The translations under genes and the position numbers were made by a program. From contig NZ_JACIFO010000007.1 of assembly GCF_014197445.1 (NCBI RefSeq), forward strand, positions 62,001 through 126,000: a DNA stretch of 64,000 nucleotides, given 5' to 3'. Below the pieces are notes generated by a model. That model saw only the letters and a list, made by a program, of their open reading frames with translations, did no database searches and was not told the origin of the DNA. This document shows, piece by piece, positions 51,947-61,479 of this stretch (position 1 is its first letter; each line of letters opens with the position of its first letter). Source of the stretch: Mesonia hippocampi (GTDB lineage: Bacteria; Bacteroidota; Bacteroidia; Flavobacteriales; Flavobacteriaceae).

Positions 51947-52696
51947 ATGAAGAAAAATAAAATAGTAGCTATGATTCCAGCGCGTTATGAGGCCTCTCGT
52001 TTCCCTGGGAAATTGATGGAAGATTTAGAGGGAATGCCTGTAATTTGCCGTACGTATTTTGCTACAAAACAAACTCAACTTTTTGATGAAGTCTATGTGG
52101 TAACCGATAGCGATATTATTTATAATGAGATAATAAAACACAAAGGGAAAGCTATAAAAAGTATTCGTGAGCATGAATGTGGGAGCGATAGGATAGCAGA
52201 GGCTATTCATACAATAGATGCAGATATTGTGGTAAACGTTCAAGGTGATGAGCCTTTTACATCAAAAAAAATACTAGCACAACTCTTAGCAGTTTTTGAA
52301 GATGATGCGATGAAGGCAATAGATTTGGCTTCCATTATGACGCCTATCTCTAGTAAAGAAGAAATAGCAAACCCTAATAATGTAAAAGTAATTGTAGATA
52401 ATCAGTCTCGAGCTATGTATTTTTCGCGTTCTGTAATTCCGTACCAACGGGCAGATGTTGGACATACTTATTTTAAGCATATAGGTATTTATGCGTTTAG
52501 AAAACAAGCCCTTTTAGATTTTGAGCAATTGCCTATGCGAAGCCTAGAAGCTACAGAAAAACTAGAGTGTCTACGATTTTTAGAGTATGGAAAAACCATA
52601 AAAATGGTAGAAACACAAGAAAAAGTTATAGGTATAGATACCCCAGAAGATTTGCAAAAAGCTAGAGAGTTTTTGACTTCTTCTGCTAAAAATTAA
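51947..52696 (+). CDS. kdsB: 3-deoxy-manno-octulosonate cytidylyltransferase
   Basis: Activates Kdo as CMP-Kdo for lipid A-core assembly. The 249-aa protein begins with the nucleotide-binding [15 protein letters not shown] and keeps [29 protein letters not shown] and [16 protein letters not shown]. It confirms that this organism makes Kdo-containing LPS. Its 3' end overlaps the convergent OmpP1 gene by 11 bp. Confidence 0.96.
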   Translation: MKKNKIVAMIPARYEASRFPGKLMEDLEGMPVICRTYFATKQTQLFDEVYVVTDSDIIYNEIIKHKGKAIKSIREHECGSDRIAEAIHTIDADIVVNVQGDEPFTSKKILAQLLAVFEDDAMKAIDLASIMTPISSKEEIANPNNVKVIVDNQSRAMYFSRSVIPYQRADVGHTYFKHIGIYAFRKQALLDFEQLPMRSLEATEKLECLRFLEYGKTIKMVETQEKVIGIDTPEDLQKAREFLTSSAKN

Positions 52697-54218
52697 AACT
52701 AATACCTAGACTTATGTTGTTGCGTTCGTGGTTTACACTTGCAGTTTGATTACTGTGTTGGAAGTTGTTGGTGTAATCCCTATCAGAATAATCATAAGAA
52801 GCATCTATCCTTATGTTATAAAAAGTATATCCTAAACCAAAGGAGAATCCTTCTAGGTCGCTCATATATAGGTTATTTTTATAAGGACTTTCTTCATAGC
52901 GATAACCTCCACGTAAGCTTAATGCTTTTATACGATATTCTGCACCAACTTTATAGGTAGAAACAGCTTTGTAATTATTTTTAATAAAATGGTTTAAGTT
53001 GTCAAAGTATATCGGATCATAATTATTAGCGTAGTATTTTATGTTAGCGTAATCTTGATACCCATAGTCAAAGCTAATAATCGCCTTGTTAGAGACAATA
53101 TAAGCAACACTAGCATTAAGCTTGCTAGGGGTGCGTAAATCGTAGTTAGGGTATAAATTAATAACATCAGGAGCTACTGTATAATATTTATTATTTGAGC
53201 TGTCGAAACTTTCTAAAAATTGAGAGGTTTCATCGCTAATGGTATACCAAGTAGGAGAGTGGTAACTTGCTCCCACTCGCAACGAGTTTGTTAATTTTGC
53301 AATGGCACCTATTTGTACAGAAAAACCTGTTCCTATTGTATTTTGAAAATTTTCAAAATCTACAGAACTTATATTACTTGCAGGAGATTTAGTTTCCTCA
53401 TAAGCATAGTTTCTTTTTTCGTAGTTTATAAAGTGGCTATTAAGGTTTAGTCCTAAGTAGATTTTATCTTTAAGTGCCATAGCGGCATTTGCTACCAAAA
53501 CTCCGTTATAGCCTGTTGCTCTATATTCGTATGCTTTATTGTAAGATGTTCCGTTAAAATTATTTTGATAGGTGGTTGTATTATTGTTGTTGCTTGTTGG
53601 GTTGATAATAAAAGTTTCGTAGCCTAAAAAAGCATTTTGCATGGCTCGGTTGCTAAGCCCTCTATAATGTCTATCTCCTAGTTCTATGTATGCATTGGTA
53701 AGATTAGAAGAGAGGTTGTTGAAGGTGCTTAATGGGATTCCGTTTGCTTGTGAGGCAAAATAATCTCCAATAGAATAGTTGTTGTTTCCAAAGCCAAATA
53801 TCTTATTGTTAAGGCTGTTTTTAGTCTCAAAATTTAGAGCTACACTAAATTTATTAATAGTGGATTTTGTATTATAATCATTAAAAACAAAAACAGCACC
53901 TGCCTGGGATATAGAAAAAACATTGTTTTTCGTATTGGTATTTACATTACCTATAGAAGCTGAATTTGTATAGGTTTGATTATTTAATGTAAAACTTGCT
54001 GTACTACTACTAAAAACAGCAGATCCAGCAGGGTTTACTTTTAGAGCAGATAAATCTCCTCCTAATGCTCCAAAGGCGCCGCTCATGGCAACAAACCTTG
54101 GTGTTCCGTATAATTGCTCGTAGGTGTAGTTGAAGCTGTCGTCCATAATTTGGGCATTACTTACAAAAGGTATTGTAAATATGCTTAGTAATAATGGAAG
54201 TATATATTTTTTATTCAT
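52686..54218 (-). CDS. OmpP1/FadL-family outer-membrane porin
   Basis: A 510-aa outer-membrane barrel protein: signal peptide (to about residue 22, FVSNAQ), then the FadL N-terminal region ([39 protein letters not shown]) that forms the plug, and long amphipathic strands ending in GISFNF. The family imports fatty acids or other hydrophobic compounds. It is cotranscribed with the upstream lipoprotein gene (20 bp gap). Confidence 0.92.
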   Translation of the reverse strand: MNKKYILPLLLSIFTIPFVSNAQIMDDSFNYTYEQLYGTPRFVAMSGAFGALGGDLSALKVNPAGSAVFSSSTASFTLNNQTYTNSASIGNVNTNTKNNVFSISQAGAVFVFNDYNTKSTINKFSVALNFETKNSLNNKIFGFGNNNYSIGDYFASQANGIPLSTFNNLSSNLTNAYIELGDRHYRGLSNRAMQNAFLGYETFIINPTSNNNNTTTYQNNFNGTSYNKAYEYRATGYNGVLVANAAMALKDKIYLGLNLNSHFINYEKRNYAYEETKSPASNISSVDFENFQNTIGTGFSVQIGAIAKLTNSLRVGASYHSPTWYTISDETSQFLESFDSSNNKYYTVAPDVINLYPNYDLRTPSKLNASVAYIVSNKAIISFDYGYQDYANIKYYANNYDPIYFDNLNHFIKNNYKAVSTYKVGAEYRIKALSLRGGYRYEESPYKNNLYMSDLEGFSFGLGYTFYNIRIDASYDYSDRDYTNNFQHSNQTASVNHERNNISLGISFNF

Positions 54219-54238
54219 AATGTTAGTTTATACTGTTA

Positions 54239-55408
54239 TTAACGCCCTCTTCCTCCGCTATAACTACTTGAGGATCTTCCTCTTCCAGTATTAGTGTTGT
54301 AGCTTCGTGAGCTAGAACTTCTGGTGGGAGTGCTACTTCTGTTGTAGTTGTTAGATGAACTTCTTCGGTAAGAAGAGTTGTTATTGTTAGAAGAACTACG
54401 TCTGTTGGTATTGGTGTTGCTAGAACTTCTTCTGGTGTTAGTAGCAGGTTTAGAGTAATTATTCTGACTTCTTGCAGAAGTGTTATTGTACGAACCTGAT
54501 CTGTTAGAAGTGTTGTTGCTTCTTTGTGTGGCATTAGAAGAGTTACGTCTATTCGTATTTATAGAGTTTCGGTTACTGCTGTTATTGGAGGAACCTCGAG
54601 CATTTATATTTCTAGAGTTTCTTATTGTAGGAGTAGTGGCATTACTTCTTCTGTTAGAATTATTGTTACTTCTTCTTATGTTGTTGTTATTATTCATGTT
54701 ACTTCTTCCACGATGCGAAGCATTATTGGTGTAGTTGCTACGTCCTCTATAACGGCTATCGGTATAATTACTGCGCCCTCTGTAGCGAGAATTATTTGCG
54801 TAGTACGGGTTTGAGTAACCATAGTAATGGTGATAATGATTGTTGTACGGGCGATAATAATAGCTGTTATAAGGGTGGTAATAATAACTGTTATATCCCC
54901 AAGGGCGATAATAGCCACCCCAGCCCCAATTAAACCCAATGTACCAACCGCCATAGGGGTTTCCATAATAGCTGTTGTATCCCCAAGAGTTGTAATAGCC
55001 GCCACCCCAAGCATTATAAGGGTATCCGTTATTTATATAATTAACGTTAATTGTGGTTGGGTTACTTCCCCAAGAGGCATTAGGTTGGTAATTTCCCTGA
55101 TCATAAATTAATTGTCCGTTATTGTTACCATTATTATTAGAAGTATAGCTATCTACGTTGGTAAATATTTCGCCATCAGCGCTATATTGGCTTGCTTGAG
55201 CAATTTGCTCTCCTTGCTGTGCAAAATAGTTTTCATAATAAGAAGATGAATTTTGTACAGGTACAATCTCACTTCCATTAGAAGAGCCATAGATGCCATC
55301 CTCATAATTAGAAATATGATAGGTACTACACGATGTTAGTACAAAAACACTAAAAGCACTAAGTAAAAGTACTTTTTTTGATAAGAGTAGGGATATAAGC
55401 GAATTCAT
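54239..55408 (-). CDS. Low-complexity lipoprotein rich in Tyr, Asn, Ser and Arg
   Basis: A 389-aa lipoprotein: signal with lipobox VLTSCST (Cys near 27), a middle part (about 110-205) dominated by Tyr, Gly, Asn, Trp and Pro, and a C-terminal half built of Asn, Ser, Arg and Thr with repeated RGRSN units near 215-250 and a final GRGRSSSSYSGGRGR-like tail. I recognise no domain. The start is ATG 55408: a TATTTTTG promoter element covers the alternative at 55441. Cotranscribed with the FadL-like porin. It may be a surface-exposed, sticky or DNA-binding cationic coat; that is speculation. Confidence 0.8.
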   Translation of the reverse strand: MNSLISLLLSKKVLLLSAFSVFVLTSCSTYHISNYEDGIYGSSNGSEIVPVQNSSSYYENYFAQQGEQIAQASQYSADGEIFTNVDSYTSNNNGNNNGQLIYDQGNYQPNASWGSNPTTINVNYINNGYPYNAWGGGYYNSWGYNSYYGNPYGGWYIGFNWGWGGYYRPWGYNSYYYHPYNSYYYRPYNNHYHHYYGYSNPYYANNSRYRGRSNYTDSRYRGRSNYTNNASHRGRSNMNNNNNIRRSNNNSNRRSNATTPTIRNSRNINARGSSNNSSNRNSINTNRRNSSNATQRSNNTSNRSGSYNNTSARSQNNYSKPATNTRRSSSNTNTNRRSSSNNNNSSYRRSSSNNYNRSSTPTRSSSSRSYNTNTGRGRSSSSYSGGRGR

Positions 55409-55438
55409 AATTTGGGTTTTAATAGTTGTTGGACATAT

Positions 55439-55446
55439 CAAAAATA
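55439..55446 (-). promoter_or_regulatory. Promoter of the lipoprotein-OmpP1 operon
   Basis: Minus strand reads TATTTTTG (TAnnTTTG); start expected near 55433, about 25 nt before the ATG. Confidence 0.6.
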
Positions 55447-55512
55447 ATTAGTTTTGTCCGAAATAAAAATTCTTAACTTAGAAAATACAATATTTGTGCC
55501 AAATAACTGATA

Positions 55513-56991
55513 ATGGGGAAAAAACTTACACCAAGAAACCAAGATTATTCAAAGTGGTATAACGAGCTAGTCGTTCAAGCAGATTTAGCCGAAAACTCCG
55601 CAGTACGTGGATGCATGGTTATAAAACCGTATGGATATGCCATTTGGGAAAAAATGCAAGCCAAATTAGATAAAATGTTTAAAGAAACAGGGCATGAAAA
55701 TGCATATTTTCCGCTTTTTGTACCCAAAAGTTTATTTGAAGCCGAAGAAAAAAACGCAGAAGGTTTTGCTAAAGAATGTGCGGTAGTTACACATTATAGG
55801 TTAAAAACCAACCCGGATGATAAAACAAAGCTTATTGTAGATCCTGAAGCTAAATTAGAAGAAGAGCTTATTGTAAGGCCAACTTCTGAAGCTATTATTT
55901 GGAATACCTATAAAAACTGGATTCAATCGTATAGAGACTTACCTATACTAATAAACCAATGGGCAAATGTAGTACGTTGGGAAATGCGAACCCGTTTGTT
56001 TTTAAGAACAGCCGAGTTTTTATGGCAAGAAGGGCATACAGCACACGAAACAAAAGCCGAAGCCATTGCAGAAGCAGAACAAATGAATAAAATATATGCA
56101 GATTTTGCAGAAAATTTTATGGCAATACCTGTAGTGCAAGGTAAAAAAACAGAAAGTGAACGTTTTGCAGGAGCAGAAGATACCTACTGTATAGAGGCGT
56201 TAATGCAAGATGGAAAAGCATTGCAAGCAGGTACATCGCACTTTTTGGGGCAAAATTTTGCAAAAGCCTTTGATGTTAAATTTACTTCTAAAGAAGGAAA
56301 GCAAGAATATGTATGGGCAACCAGTTGGGGGGTTTCTACTCGATTAATGGGGGCGCTTATAATGACGCATAGCGATGATAAAGGGTTAGTGTTACCACCA
56401 AAACTAGCCCCTAATCAAGTGGTTATTGTTCCTATCTATAAAGGAGAAGAACAACTAAACCAAATATCGGAAGTAGCATTAGCGTTAAAAAAGCAATTAG
56501 AAGAAGCAGGTATCTCTGTTAAGTTTGATGCTAGAGATACCCATAAACCAGGCTGGAAATTTGCACAATATGAATTACAGGGAGTTCCTGTGCGCATAGC
56601 TATTGGCCCTAAAGATTTAGAAAAGGGAACAGTAGAGTTAGCACGCCGAGATACGTTAACCAAAAGCTTTGTAGAGAGAGAGAATGTAGTTGATACAGTT
56701 AAGCAGTTAATGGAAGAAATTCAAGAAAATTTATACACTAAAGCTAAAACTTATCGTGACGAGCATATTACAGCCGTAGATAGCTTTGAGGAGTTTAAAG
56801 AGGTATTGGACAATAAAGGAGGTTTTATTGCAGCACATTGGGATGGTACACCAGAAACAGAAAACAAAATAAAAGAGCTTACTAAGGCAACTATACGATG
56901 TATTCCGTTAAATACTGAAAAAGAAGAGGGTAGCTGTGTGTTTACAGGGAAACCTTCGGCTAAACGAGTGTTATTTGCAAAAGCATATTAA
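55513..56991 (+). CDS. proS: Prolyl-tRNA synthetase (archaeal/eukaryotic type)
   Basis: Charges tRNA-Pro with proline. The 492-aa class II synthetase lacks the editing insertion of the E. coli type and has motif 2 [40 protein letters not shown], motif 3 [16 protein letters not shown], and a C-terminal zinc-binding-like domain ending in a Tyr (AKAY), the mark of the archaeal/eukaryotic form common in Bacteroidota. An AATATTTG near 55489-55496, one base off TAnnTTTG, may be its promoter. Confidence 0.97.
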   Translation: MGKKLTPRNQDYSKWYNELVVQADLAENSAVRGCMVIKPYGYAIWEKMQAKLDKMFKETGHENAYFPLFVPKSLFEAEEKNAEGFAKECAVVTHYRLKTNPDDKTKLIVDPEAKLEEELIVRPTSEAIIWNTYKNWIQSYRDLPILINQWANVVRWEMRTRLFLRTAEFLWQEGHTAHETKAEAIAEAEQMNKIYADFAENFMAIPVVQGKKTESERFAGAEDTYCIEALMQDGKALQAGTSHFLGQNFAKAFDVKFTSKEGKQEYVWATSWGVSTRLMGALIMTHSDDKGLVLPPKLAPNQVVIVPIYKGEEQLNQISEVALALKKQLEEAGISVKFDARDTHKPGWKFAQYELQGVPVRIAIGPKDLEKGTVELARRDTLTKSFVERENVVDTVKQLMEEIQENLYTKAKTYRDEHITAVDSFEEFKEVLDNKGGFIAAHWDGTPETENKIKELTKATIRCIPLNTEKEEGSCVFTGKPSAKRVLFAKAY

Positions 56992-57041
56992 AAAAAATGA
57001 TTTTTTTTGATGAAAAAGTTTGCAGAATTGAAAATATATCC

Positions 57042-57049
57042 TATTTTTG
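57042..57049 (+). promoter_or_regulatory. Promoter of the tRNA-Glu pair
   Basis: TATTTTTG with TTG at 57020-57022, 19 bp upstream: the best -33/-7 pair in the window. Transcription would start near 57055. Confidence 0.75.
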
Positions 57050-57069
57050 CATCCGCATTTAGCAATCAA

Positions 57070-57141
57070 GGTCCGTTCGTCTAGGGGTTAGGACGCCAGG
57101 TTTTCATCCTGGTAACAGGGGTTCGAATCCCCTACGGACTA
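57070..57141 (+). tRNA. tRNA-Glu (anticodon TTC), copy 1
   Basis: A 72-nt cloverleaf: acceptor GGTCCGT with ACGGACT (terminal G-U pair), D-arm GTCTAGGGGTTAGGAC, anticodon arm CCAGG-TTTTCAT-CCTGG with TTC, T-arm AGGGG-TTCGAAT-CCCCT. No CCA is encoded. Confidence 0.97.
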
Positions 57142-57186
57142 CTACTTAAAATTTCTTCGGAAATTTAATTTTGAAATAATGATAAT

Positions 57187-57258
57187 GGTCCGTTCGTCTA
57201 GGGGTTAGGACGCCAGGTTTTCATCCTGGTAACAGGGGTTCGAATCCCCTACGGACTA
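57187..57258 (+). tRNA. tRNA-Glu (anticodon TTC), copy 2
   Basis: Identical in all 72 positions to the first copy, 45 bp downstream and without a separate promoter, so both come from one precursor. CCA is not encoded. Confidence 0.97.
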
Positions 57259-57295
57259 CTTTTTAGTTTAAGGAAAAACGAAATATTAACGAGGT

Positions 57296-57544
57296 ATGGC
57301 AAATCATAAGTCGGCATTAAAAAGAATACGCAATAGCGAGGTTAAGCGTTTGAGAAATCGCTACCAGCATAAAACAACGCGTAATGCCATTAAAAAATTA
57401 AAATTAGCAGAAAAATCGGAAGCTCAAACAATGATGCCGAATGTTTTTTCTATGATAGATAAATTAGCAAAACGTAATATTATTCATGCTAATAAAGCAG
57501 CAAACTTAAAGTCTAAGTTAGCTAAGCATGTAGCTGCTTTGTAA
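57296..57544 (+). CDS. rpsT: 30S ribosomal protein S20
   Basis: An 82-aa basic, helical protein beginning [21 protein letters not shown] and ending with a helix rich in Ala and Lys, as in S20 proteins that bind the bottom of the 16S rRNA. It follows the two tRNA genes by 37 bp and may share their transcript. Two terminators follow. Confidence 0.95.
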   Translation: MANHKSALKRIRNSEVKRLRNRYQHKTTRNAIKKLKLAEKSEAQTMMPNVFSMIDKLAKRNIIHANKAANLKSKLAKHVAAL

Positions 57545-57569
57545 GTAACGTATTAGTGTTCATAATTTT

Positions 57570-57608
57570 TAAGAGCCTTTTTTATTGTTTAGATAAAAAA
57601 GGCTTTTA
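57570..57608 (+). terminator. Terminator after rpsT
   Basis: AGCCTTTTTTAT (57574-57585) pairs perfectly with ATAAAAAAGGCT (57593-57604), followed by TTTT. Confidence 0.85.
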
Positions 57609-57654
57609 CTTGTTTTAGTGATAATGAAATATTTGTACTTTCTGAGTATAAAAA

Positions 57655-57690
57655 GAGAAAGCCCGCTTTAAAATTAAAGTGGGCTTTTAT
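57655..57690. terminator. Second terminator between rpsT and the recF operon
   Basis: AAAGCCCGCTTTA pairs with TAAAGTGGGCTTT (one G-U pair) around a 4-nt loop, with A and T runs on both sides, so it can serve the convergent minus-strand operon too. Confidence 0.8.
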
Positions 57691-57796
57691 GTGTTGCTAG
57701 TAATTTTAGTGTTAAAAGGCTAATTCAAACAAATAATACCAACATTTATACTAATAGACTTTGAAAGAATATAAATGTTACAATTCATTTGTTTAA

Positions 57797-58093
57797 TTAG
57801 TTTAAAATTAACTTTTTTATGATATCTTCTCCCAGATAATCGTTAAGGTTGTTTATAATTTTTTCTTTACCATAGCTTAATTCTTCCCGTAATACAGAGG
57901 AATTTAATTTTATATGAAGCGTGTGGTTTCTCAGCTCTATGCTGTGGGTGTAATTTTTTATAGCCGGACCCATTTGGTTTTCCCAAGCTTCGCGTACATT
58001 TATTTTGTCTAAACCTTTATCGAGTTTATTCTTTTCTATAAATTGCTTTAATACTTCTGATAAGCTGCTGTTTTCTGCGTTCCTATTACTCAT
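57797..58093 (-). CDS. DUF721 (DciA-like) protein
   Basis: A 98-aa DUF721 protein: helix LSEVLKQFIEKNKLDKGLDKINVREAWENQMGPAIKNYT then strands LRNHTLHIKLNSSVLREELSY. DciA, the ancestral replicative-helicase loader of bacteria without DnaC, belongs to this family, and the recF linkage agrees with a replication role. The start overlaps the preceding lipoprotein gene by 8 bp. Confidence 0.85.
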   Translation of the reverse strand: MSNRNAENSSLSEVLKQFIEKNKLDKGLDKINVREAWENQMGPAIKNYTHSIELRNHTLHIKLNSSVLREELSYGKEKIINNLNDYLGEDIIKKLILN

Positions 58094-58514
58094 GAGATAA
58101 ATAACCGTTAAAGCGTTGATAGGTGTAGGTTAACCCGCGTTTGTTCTTTACAGTGAAACTGTTTTTGTCTAGCTTAAGTAAGCTTTCTTTCCATGTAGCT
58201 TGCGGTGTGTTGTAATGTATAAAAATACTGTCGTTTTGGAGGTCTATTTTTAAGTTCTCTCTAGTGCCAGTTTTTGTGTATTTCCCTTCTAAATCGGGTT
58301 TTACTTTGGTTCTAAAACCATTTAAATCTTCGTTGATAAAAATATAATCTACACTTTCGTTAAAACTAAATGTTTTTTTCTTTCCGCTTTGGCTCTCCAC
58401 GGTTTTTATTTCCCAATAGCCTTTTAGTTGCTGTAAATCTTCTTTTGTAGGGCTTTGAGAGCAAGCACTAAATAGGGCGATGCTAATTAAGCTTAGATAA
58501 AGTAATTTTTTCAC
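58086..58514 (-). CDS. Lipocalin-like lipoprotein
   Basis: A 142-aa lipoprotein with lipobox IALFSACSQ (Cys near 18) and a small lipocalin-like beta barrel (QLKGYWEIKTVES, YIFINEDLNGFRTK, GKYTKTGTRENLKIDL). Bacteroidota have many such proteins with unknown ligands. It lies 27 bp after recF and overlaps the DUF721 gene by 8 bp. Confidence 0.8.
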   Translation of the reverse strand: MKKLLYLSLISIALFSACSQSPTKEDLQQLKGYWEIKTVESQSGKKKTFSFNESVDYIFINEDLNGFRTKVKPDLEGKYTKTGTRENLKIDLQNDSIFIHYNTPQATWKESLLKLDKNSFTVKNKRGLTYTYQRFNGYLSHE

Positions 58515-58541
58515 GGGGTATGGTTTAAGGTTTGTATATCG

Positions 58542-59627
58542 TTATGCTTGCAAATTTATTAAAGAATATTCTTTTGCGCTTGCTTTTATGGCAGCTTCTG
58601 TTCTGTCGGGATGCGTATCGCTGATAAAGAGCTGCCCTAAATCGTCCTGACTTACTAATTGGATAATATGGCGAACACGTTGTTCGTCTAACTTGTCAAA
58701 AATATCATCTAAAAGTAAAATAGGATTTACGTTGTTTTGTTTTTTTAGAAAATCGTATTGTGCAAGTTTTAGTGCAATTAAAAAACTTTTTTGTTGCCCT
58801 TGAGAACCATACTTTTTTATAGGGTGGTTGTTGAGTTTAAAAACCAAGTCATCTTTATGTGTTCCAACAGAGGTGTATTGCAAAGCACGATCTTTATCGA
58901 GGTTTTCTTTAAAAAGTTCATTAAGGCTAAGTTGAGAAAGCTGACTTTTGTAGTTTATAGCAACCTTTTCTTGTTTATTGCTAATGCTTTCGTATCGTTG
59001 CTCAAAAATAGGGGCGAAAATTTCTAAAAAAGCTTTTCTCTTTTCAAAAATAACTTTTCCAAATTCTTCTAGTTGTTCGTTATAAACCTCTAGATTAGTT
59101 TGGTTAAAGCTACGGTTGGCAGCAAAAAATTTTAATAAGGAATTTCGTTGGCTTAAAGTTTTATTGTAGCGTATAAGGTTTTGTAGGTAAACCGTATCGC
59201 TTTGCGAAATGATACTGTCTATAAATTTACGACGCATTTCGCTACCTTCTATAATTAAATCTCTATCGGCAGGCGAAATAATAACAAGAGGAATTAAGCC
59301 AATATGTTCACTGAATTTTTCATAGGCTTTCCCATTTCGTTTAATAATTTTTTTTTGTCCTTTTTTAGCACTTACTACAATTTTTTCATCTCGGTTGTGT
59401 TTTACAAAATGCCCTTCAATAACAAAAAAATCGGCATAGTGGTTAATGTTTTGCGAAGTAATGGGGTTAAAGTAACTTTTCCCATAAGCTAAATGGTAAA
59501 TACTATCCAATACATTGGTTTTGCCTATTCCGTTAGGGCCTACAAAACAATTTATCTTTTTATTTAGATAAAAATCTTGCTGTTCGAAATTTTTATAATG
59601 AAGTAAAGAGAGTTTGTCTAGGTACAT
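58542..59627 (-). CDS. recF: DNA replication and repair protein RecF
   Basis: A 361-aa SMC-like ATPase that helps load RecA on gapped DNA with RecO and RecR. Walker A is [14 protein letters not shown] (residues 30-43); [21 protein letters not shown] and the signature/Walker [18 protein letters not shown] and [16 protein letters not shown] are intact. First gene of a three-gene operon with the lipoprotein and DUF721 genes. Confidence 0.96.
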   Translation of the reverse strand: MYLDKLSLLHYKNFEQQDFYLNKKINCFVGPNGIGKTNVLDSIYHLAYGKSYFNPITSQNINHYADFFVIEGHFVKHNRDEKIVVSAKKGQKKIIKRNGKAYEKFSEHIGLIPLVIISPADRDLIIEGSEMRRKFIDSIISQSDTVYLQNLIRYNKTLSQRNSLLKFFAANRSFNQTNLEVYNEQLEEFGKVIFEKRKAFLEIFAPIFEQRYESISNKQEKVAINYKSQLSQLSLNELFKENLDKDRALQYTSVGTHKDDLVFKLNNHPIKKYGSQGQQKSFLIALKLAQYDFLKKQNNVNPILLLDDIFDKLDEQRVRHIIQLVSQDDLGQLFISDTHPDRTEAAIKASAKEYSLINLQA

Positions 59628-59705
59628 AAATCTGGTCTTAACTCAGTGTCTTAAAAAAAACGTAAAATAACAAATATTTTATCTTTTAAATATGAATAAA
59701 AATTA

Positions 59706-59713
59706 TATTTTTG
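59706..59713 (+). promoter_or_regulatory. Promoter of the TPR-ribH operon
   Basis: TATTTTTG matches TAnnTTTG; start near 59719, so the TTG at 59711 inside the element is not the start codon. Confidence 0.65.
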
Positions 59714-59734
59714 CCAACCAATGAAGATTTACTT

Positions 59735-60526
59735 ATGGCGACGTACAAAAAAAGAGGTTATAAACCCAAAGCAAAAAAAGAGAAAGAACAAATTCCTGGA
59801 GAGGAAGAAGTTTATGTAGAAGGTGAATCTACCACCGAAGAAGTTTTTGATACCTTAGATCAAGGCGCAAACCGCACCGAAGAGTGGGTGTCTAAAAATC
59901 AAAAACCTATTTTTATAGGTATAGGTGTAGTGGTAGTTGCCGTTTTAGCATATATAGGTTTTGATAAGTTTATACAACAACCTAAAGAAATAGAGGCAGC
60001 AAACGAAATGGGACAAGCTCAAATATATTTTGAGAATGCACAAAATGCAACTTCAGCTACTCAGGATTCTTTATATAACATGGCATTAAATGGTGGTGCT
60101 GGTAAATTTGGTTTTCTAGACATTACCGAAGCTTATAGCGGGACAAATGCAGCTAACTTAGCTCATTATTATGCAGGAATGTCACTTCTGAAAACAGGAA
60201 AGTATAAAGAAGCTATCAGCCAATTAGAAAGCTTTAAAAGTGAAGACCAAATCTTATCGGTATTAGCTAAAGGAGCAATAGGAGATGCTTTTATGCAGTT
60301 AGAGCAACCTAAAGAAGCCTTAAGTTATTACGAGAAAGCTGCCGCAATGCAAGCTAACGGATTTACCGCTCCAAAATATTTGCTTAAATCTGCAATTGCA
60401 GCCATTCAACTTAACGAAGGTGGTACAGCTGTAAAGCATTTAGAAAAAATAAAAGAAGCTTACCCTAATGCAACTGAAGCAGAAAAAGTACCTGCATATT
60501 TAGGTCAAGCTAAAGCAATGCAATAA
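59735..60526 (+). CDS. YfgM-like membrane-anchored TPR protein
   Basis: A 263-aa protein from ATG 59735: an acidic/basic cytoplasmic N-terminus, a single membrane helix (PIFIGIGVVVVAVLAYIGFD, about 56-75) and periplasmic tetratricopeptide-like helices (AQIYFENAQNATS, AHYYAGMSLLKTGKYKEAISQLE, KEALSYYEKAAAM). This is the layout of YfgM, which assists SecYEG and periplasmic chaperones. ribH starts one base after it. Confidence 0.88.
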   Translation: MATYKKRGYKPKAKKEKEQIPGEEEVYVEGESTTEEVFDTLDQGANRTEEWVSKNQKPIFIGIGVVVVAVLAYIGFDKFIQQPKEIEAANEMGQAQIYFENAQNATSATQDSLYNMALNGGAGKFGFLDITEAYSGTNAANLAHYYAGMSLLKTGKYKEAISQLESFKSEDQILSVLAKGAIGDAFMQLEQPKEALSYYEKAAAMQANGFTAPKYLLKSAIAAIQLNEGGTAVKHLEKIKEAYPNATEAEKVPAYLGQAKAMQ

Positions 60527-60527
60527 C

Positions 60528-61037
60528 ATGGCAACAGTAGGAAATAATTTATCACAATACGATAAAACAACAATCCCAAATGCGAAAAATTTTCGGTTTG
60601 GGATTGTTGTTTCTGAATGGAACGAAGCTATTACTGAAAACCTTTTTCAAGGCGCTTTTGAGGCACTTTTGGAAAATGGAACGCTAAAGGATAACATTGT
60701 TAGATGGAATGTGCCAGGAAGTTTTGAACTTATTTATGGCGCCAAGACCATGCAGAAAAGCTACCCAATGCTAGACGCTGTAATCGTAATTGGAAATGTG
60801 ATTAGAGGAGAAACGCAACATTTTGATTTTGTTTGCGAAGGCGTAACACAAGGCATTAAAGATTTGAACATTCAAAGCGATATTCCGGTAATATTTTGTG
60901 TACTTACCGATAATAATAAACAACAATCTATAGACCGCTCTGGAGGTAAACATGGTAATAAAGGGACAGAGGCTGCTATAGCGGCTATAAAAATGGCGCA
61001 ATTAAAAAAAGAAGCCAAATTCTATTCGGCCGAATAA
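60528..61037 (+). CDS. ribH: 6,7-dimethyl-8-ribityllumazine synthase
   Basis: Penultimate riboflavin step, joining the RibB product and the pyrimidinedione. The 169-aa protein has FGIVVSEWNEAITENLF, WNVPGSFELIYGAKTM, VIGNVIRGETQHFDFVCEG (catalytic histidine) and FCVLTDNNKQQSIDRSGGKHGNKGTEAA. Cotranscribed with the TPR gene. Separate from ribB at 14.6 kb. Confidence 0.97.
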   Translation: MATVGNNLSQYDKTTIPNAKNFRFGIVVSEWNEAITENLFQGAFEALLENGTLKDNIVRWNVPGSFELIYGAKTMQKSYPMLDAVIVIGNVIRGETQHFDFVCEGVTQGIKDLNIQSDIPVIFCVLTDNNKQQSIDRSGGKHGNKGTEAAIAAIKMAQLKKEAKFYSAE

Positions 61038-61085
61038 TCTTCTAGCTTAAAATTTCACATTAATTTTAGTTTATTATTGCTCTAG

Positions 61086-61097
61086 CAATACGTATTG
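61086..61097. repeat. Perfect 12-bp palindrome downstream of ribH
   Basis: CAATACGTATTG is a perfect palindrome directly after ATTGC-TCTA-GCAAT, a second small hairpin. The two overlapping dyads lie between the ribH stop and the next promoter, so they may end the ribH transcript or bind a regulator. Confidence 0.35.
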
Positions 61098-61154
61098 GTA
61101 TTATTATTGAAATAAATTTAACGGCTTCCTTTTTTTAGACTGGAGCAATTTCTG

Positions 61155-61162
61155 TAAATTTG
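61155..61162 (+). promoter_or_regulatory. Promoter of the small membrane protein-mutL operon
   Basis: TAAATTTG matches TAnnTTTG; start near 61168, about 9 nt before the ATG at 61177. Confidence 0.6.
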
Positions 61163-61176
61163 AATTTCATAAAAAG

Positions 61177-61470
61177 ATGGCTATGCTAAAGCTTAATATG
61201 TTTAAACGTCGCGATAATAATCGTTACAACTATACCCCACGTTATTATAAAGGTAAAGACTTGGGGAATCCGTACGATTTTGATTCTAAATTTGCAAAAT
61301 ATCGCGAAGCAACTAACGCTGTCGATTTTGGTTCGCAATGGGCAAAAGCACGTAAAGAAAGCCGTACACGGTCTAATAGAAATTTTAGCGGTAGGGTATT
61401 AGTAATAGCAGCTATTCTAATCTTTATCTTTTTGTGGTTAATAGATTTCGATTTATCCATATTTTTCTAA
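61177..61470 (+). CDS. Small membrane protein with one C-terminal helix
   Basis: A 97-aa protein with a basic, Tyr/Arg/Asn-rich N-terminal 70 residues and one hydrophobic helix at the C-terminus (VLVIAAILIFIFLWLIDF), a tail-anchored topology. I recognise no family. It starts the operon that continues with mutL (9 bp gap) and a rhomboid protease (1-bp overlap). Confidence 0.8.
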   Translation: MAMLKLNMFKRRDNNRYNYTPRYYKGKDLGNPYDFDSKFAKYREATNAVDFGSQWAKARKESRTRSNRNFSGRVLVIAAILIFIFLWLIDFDLSIFF

Positions 61471-61479
61471 GTATTTTTC

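Noticed and set aside
54480-55111. Several long open frames on both strands opposite the low-complexity lipoprotein
   Set aside because: They are shadows caused by repetitive codons; they have no start context and improbable Ile/Thr/Leu-only composition.
57628-57690. Small RNA from AATATTTG to the second terminator
   Set aside because: The promoter match is imperfect and the RNA would be little more than the terminator hairpin.
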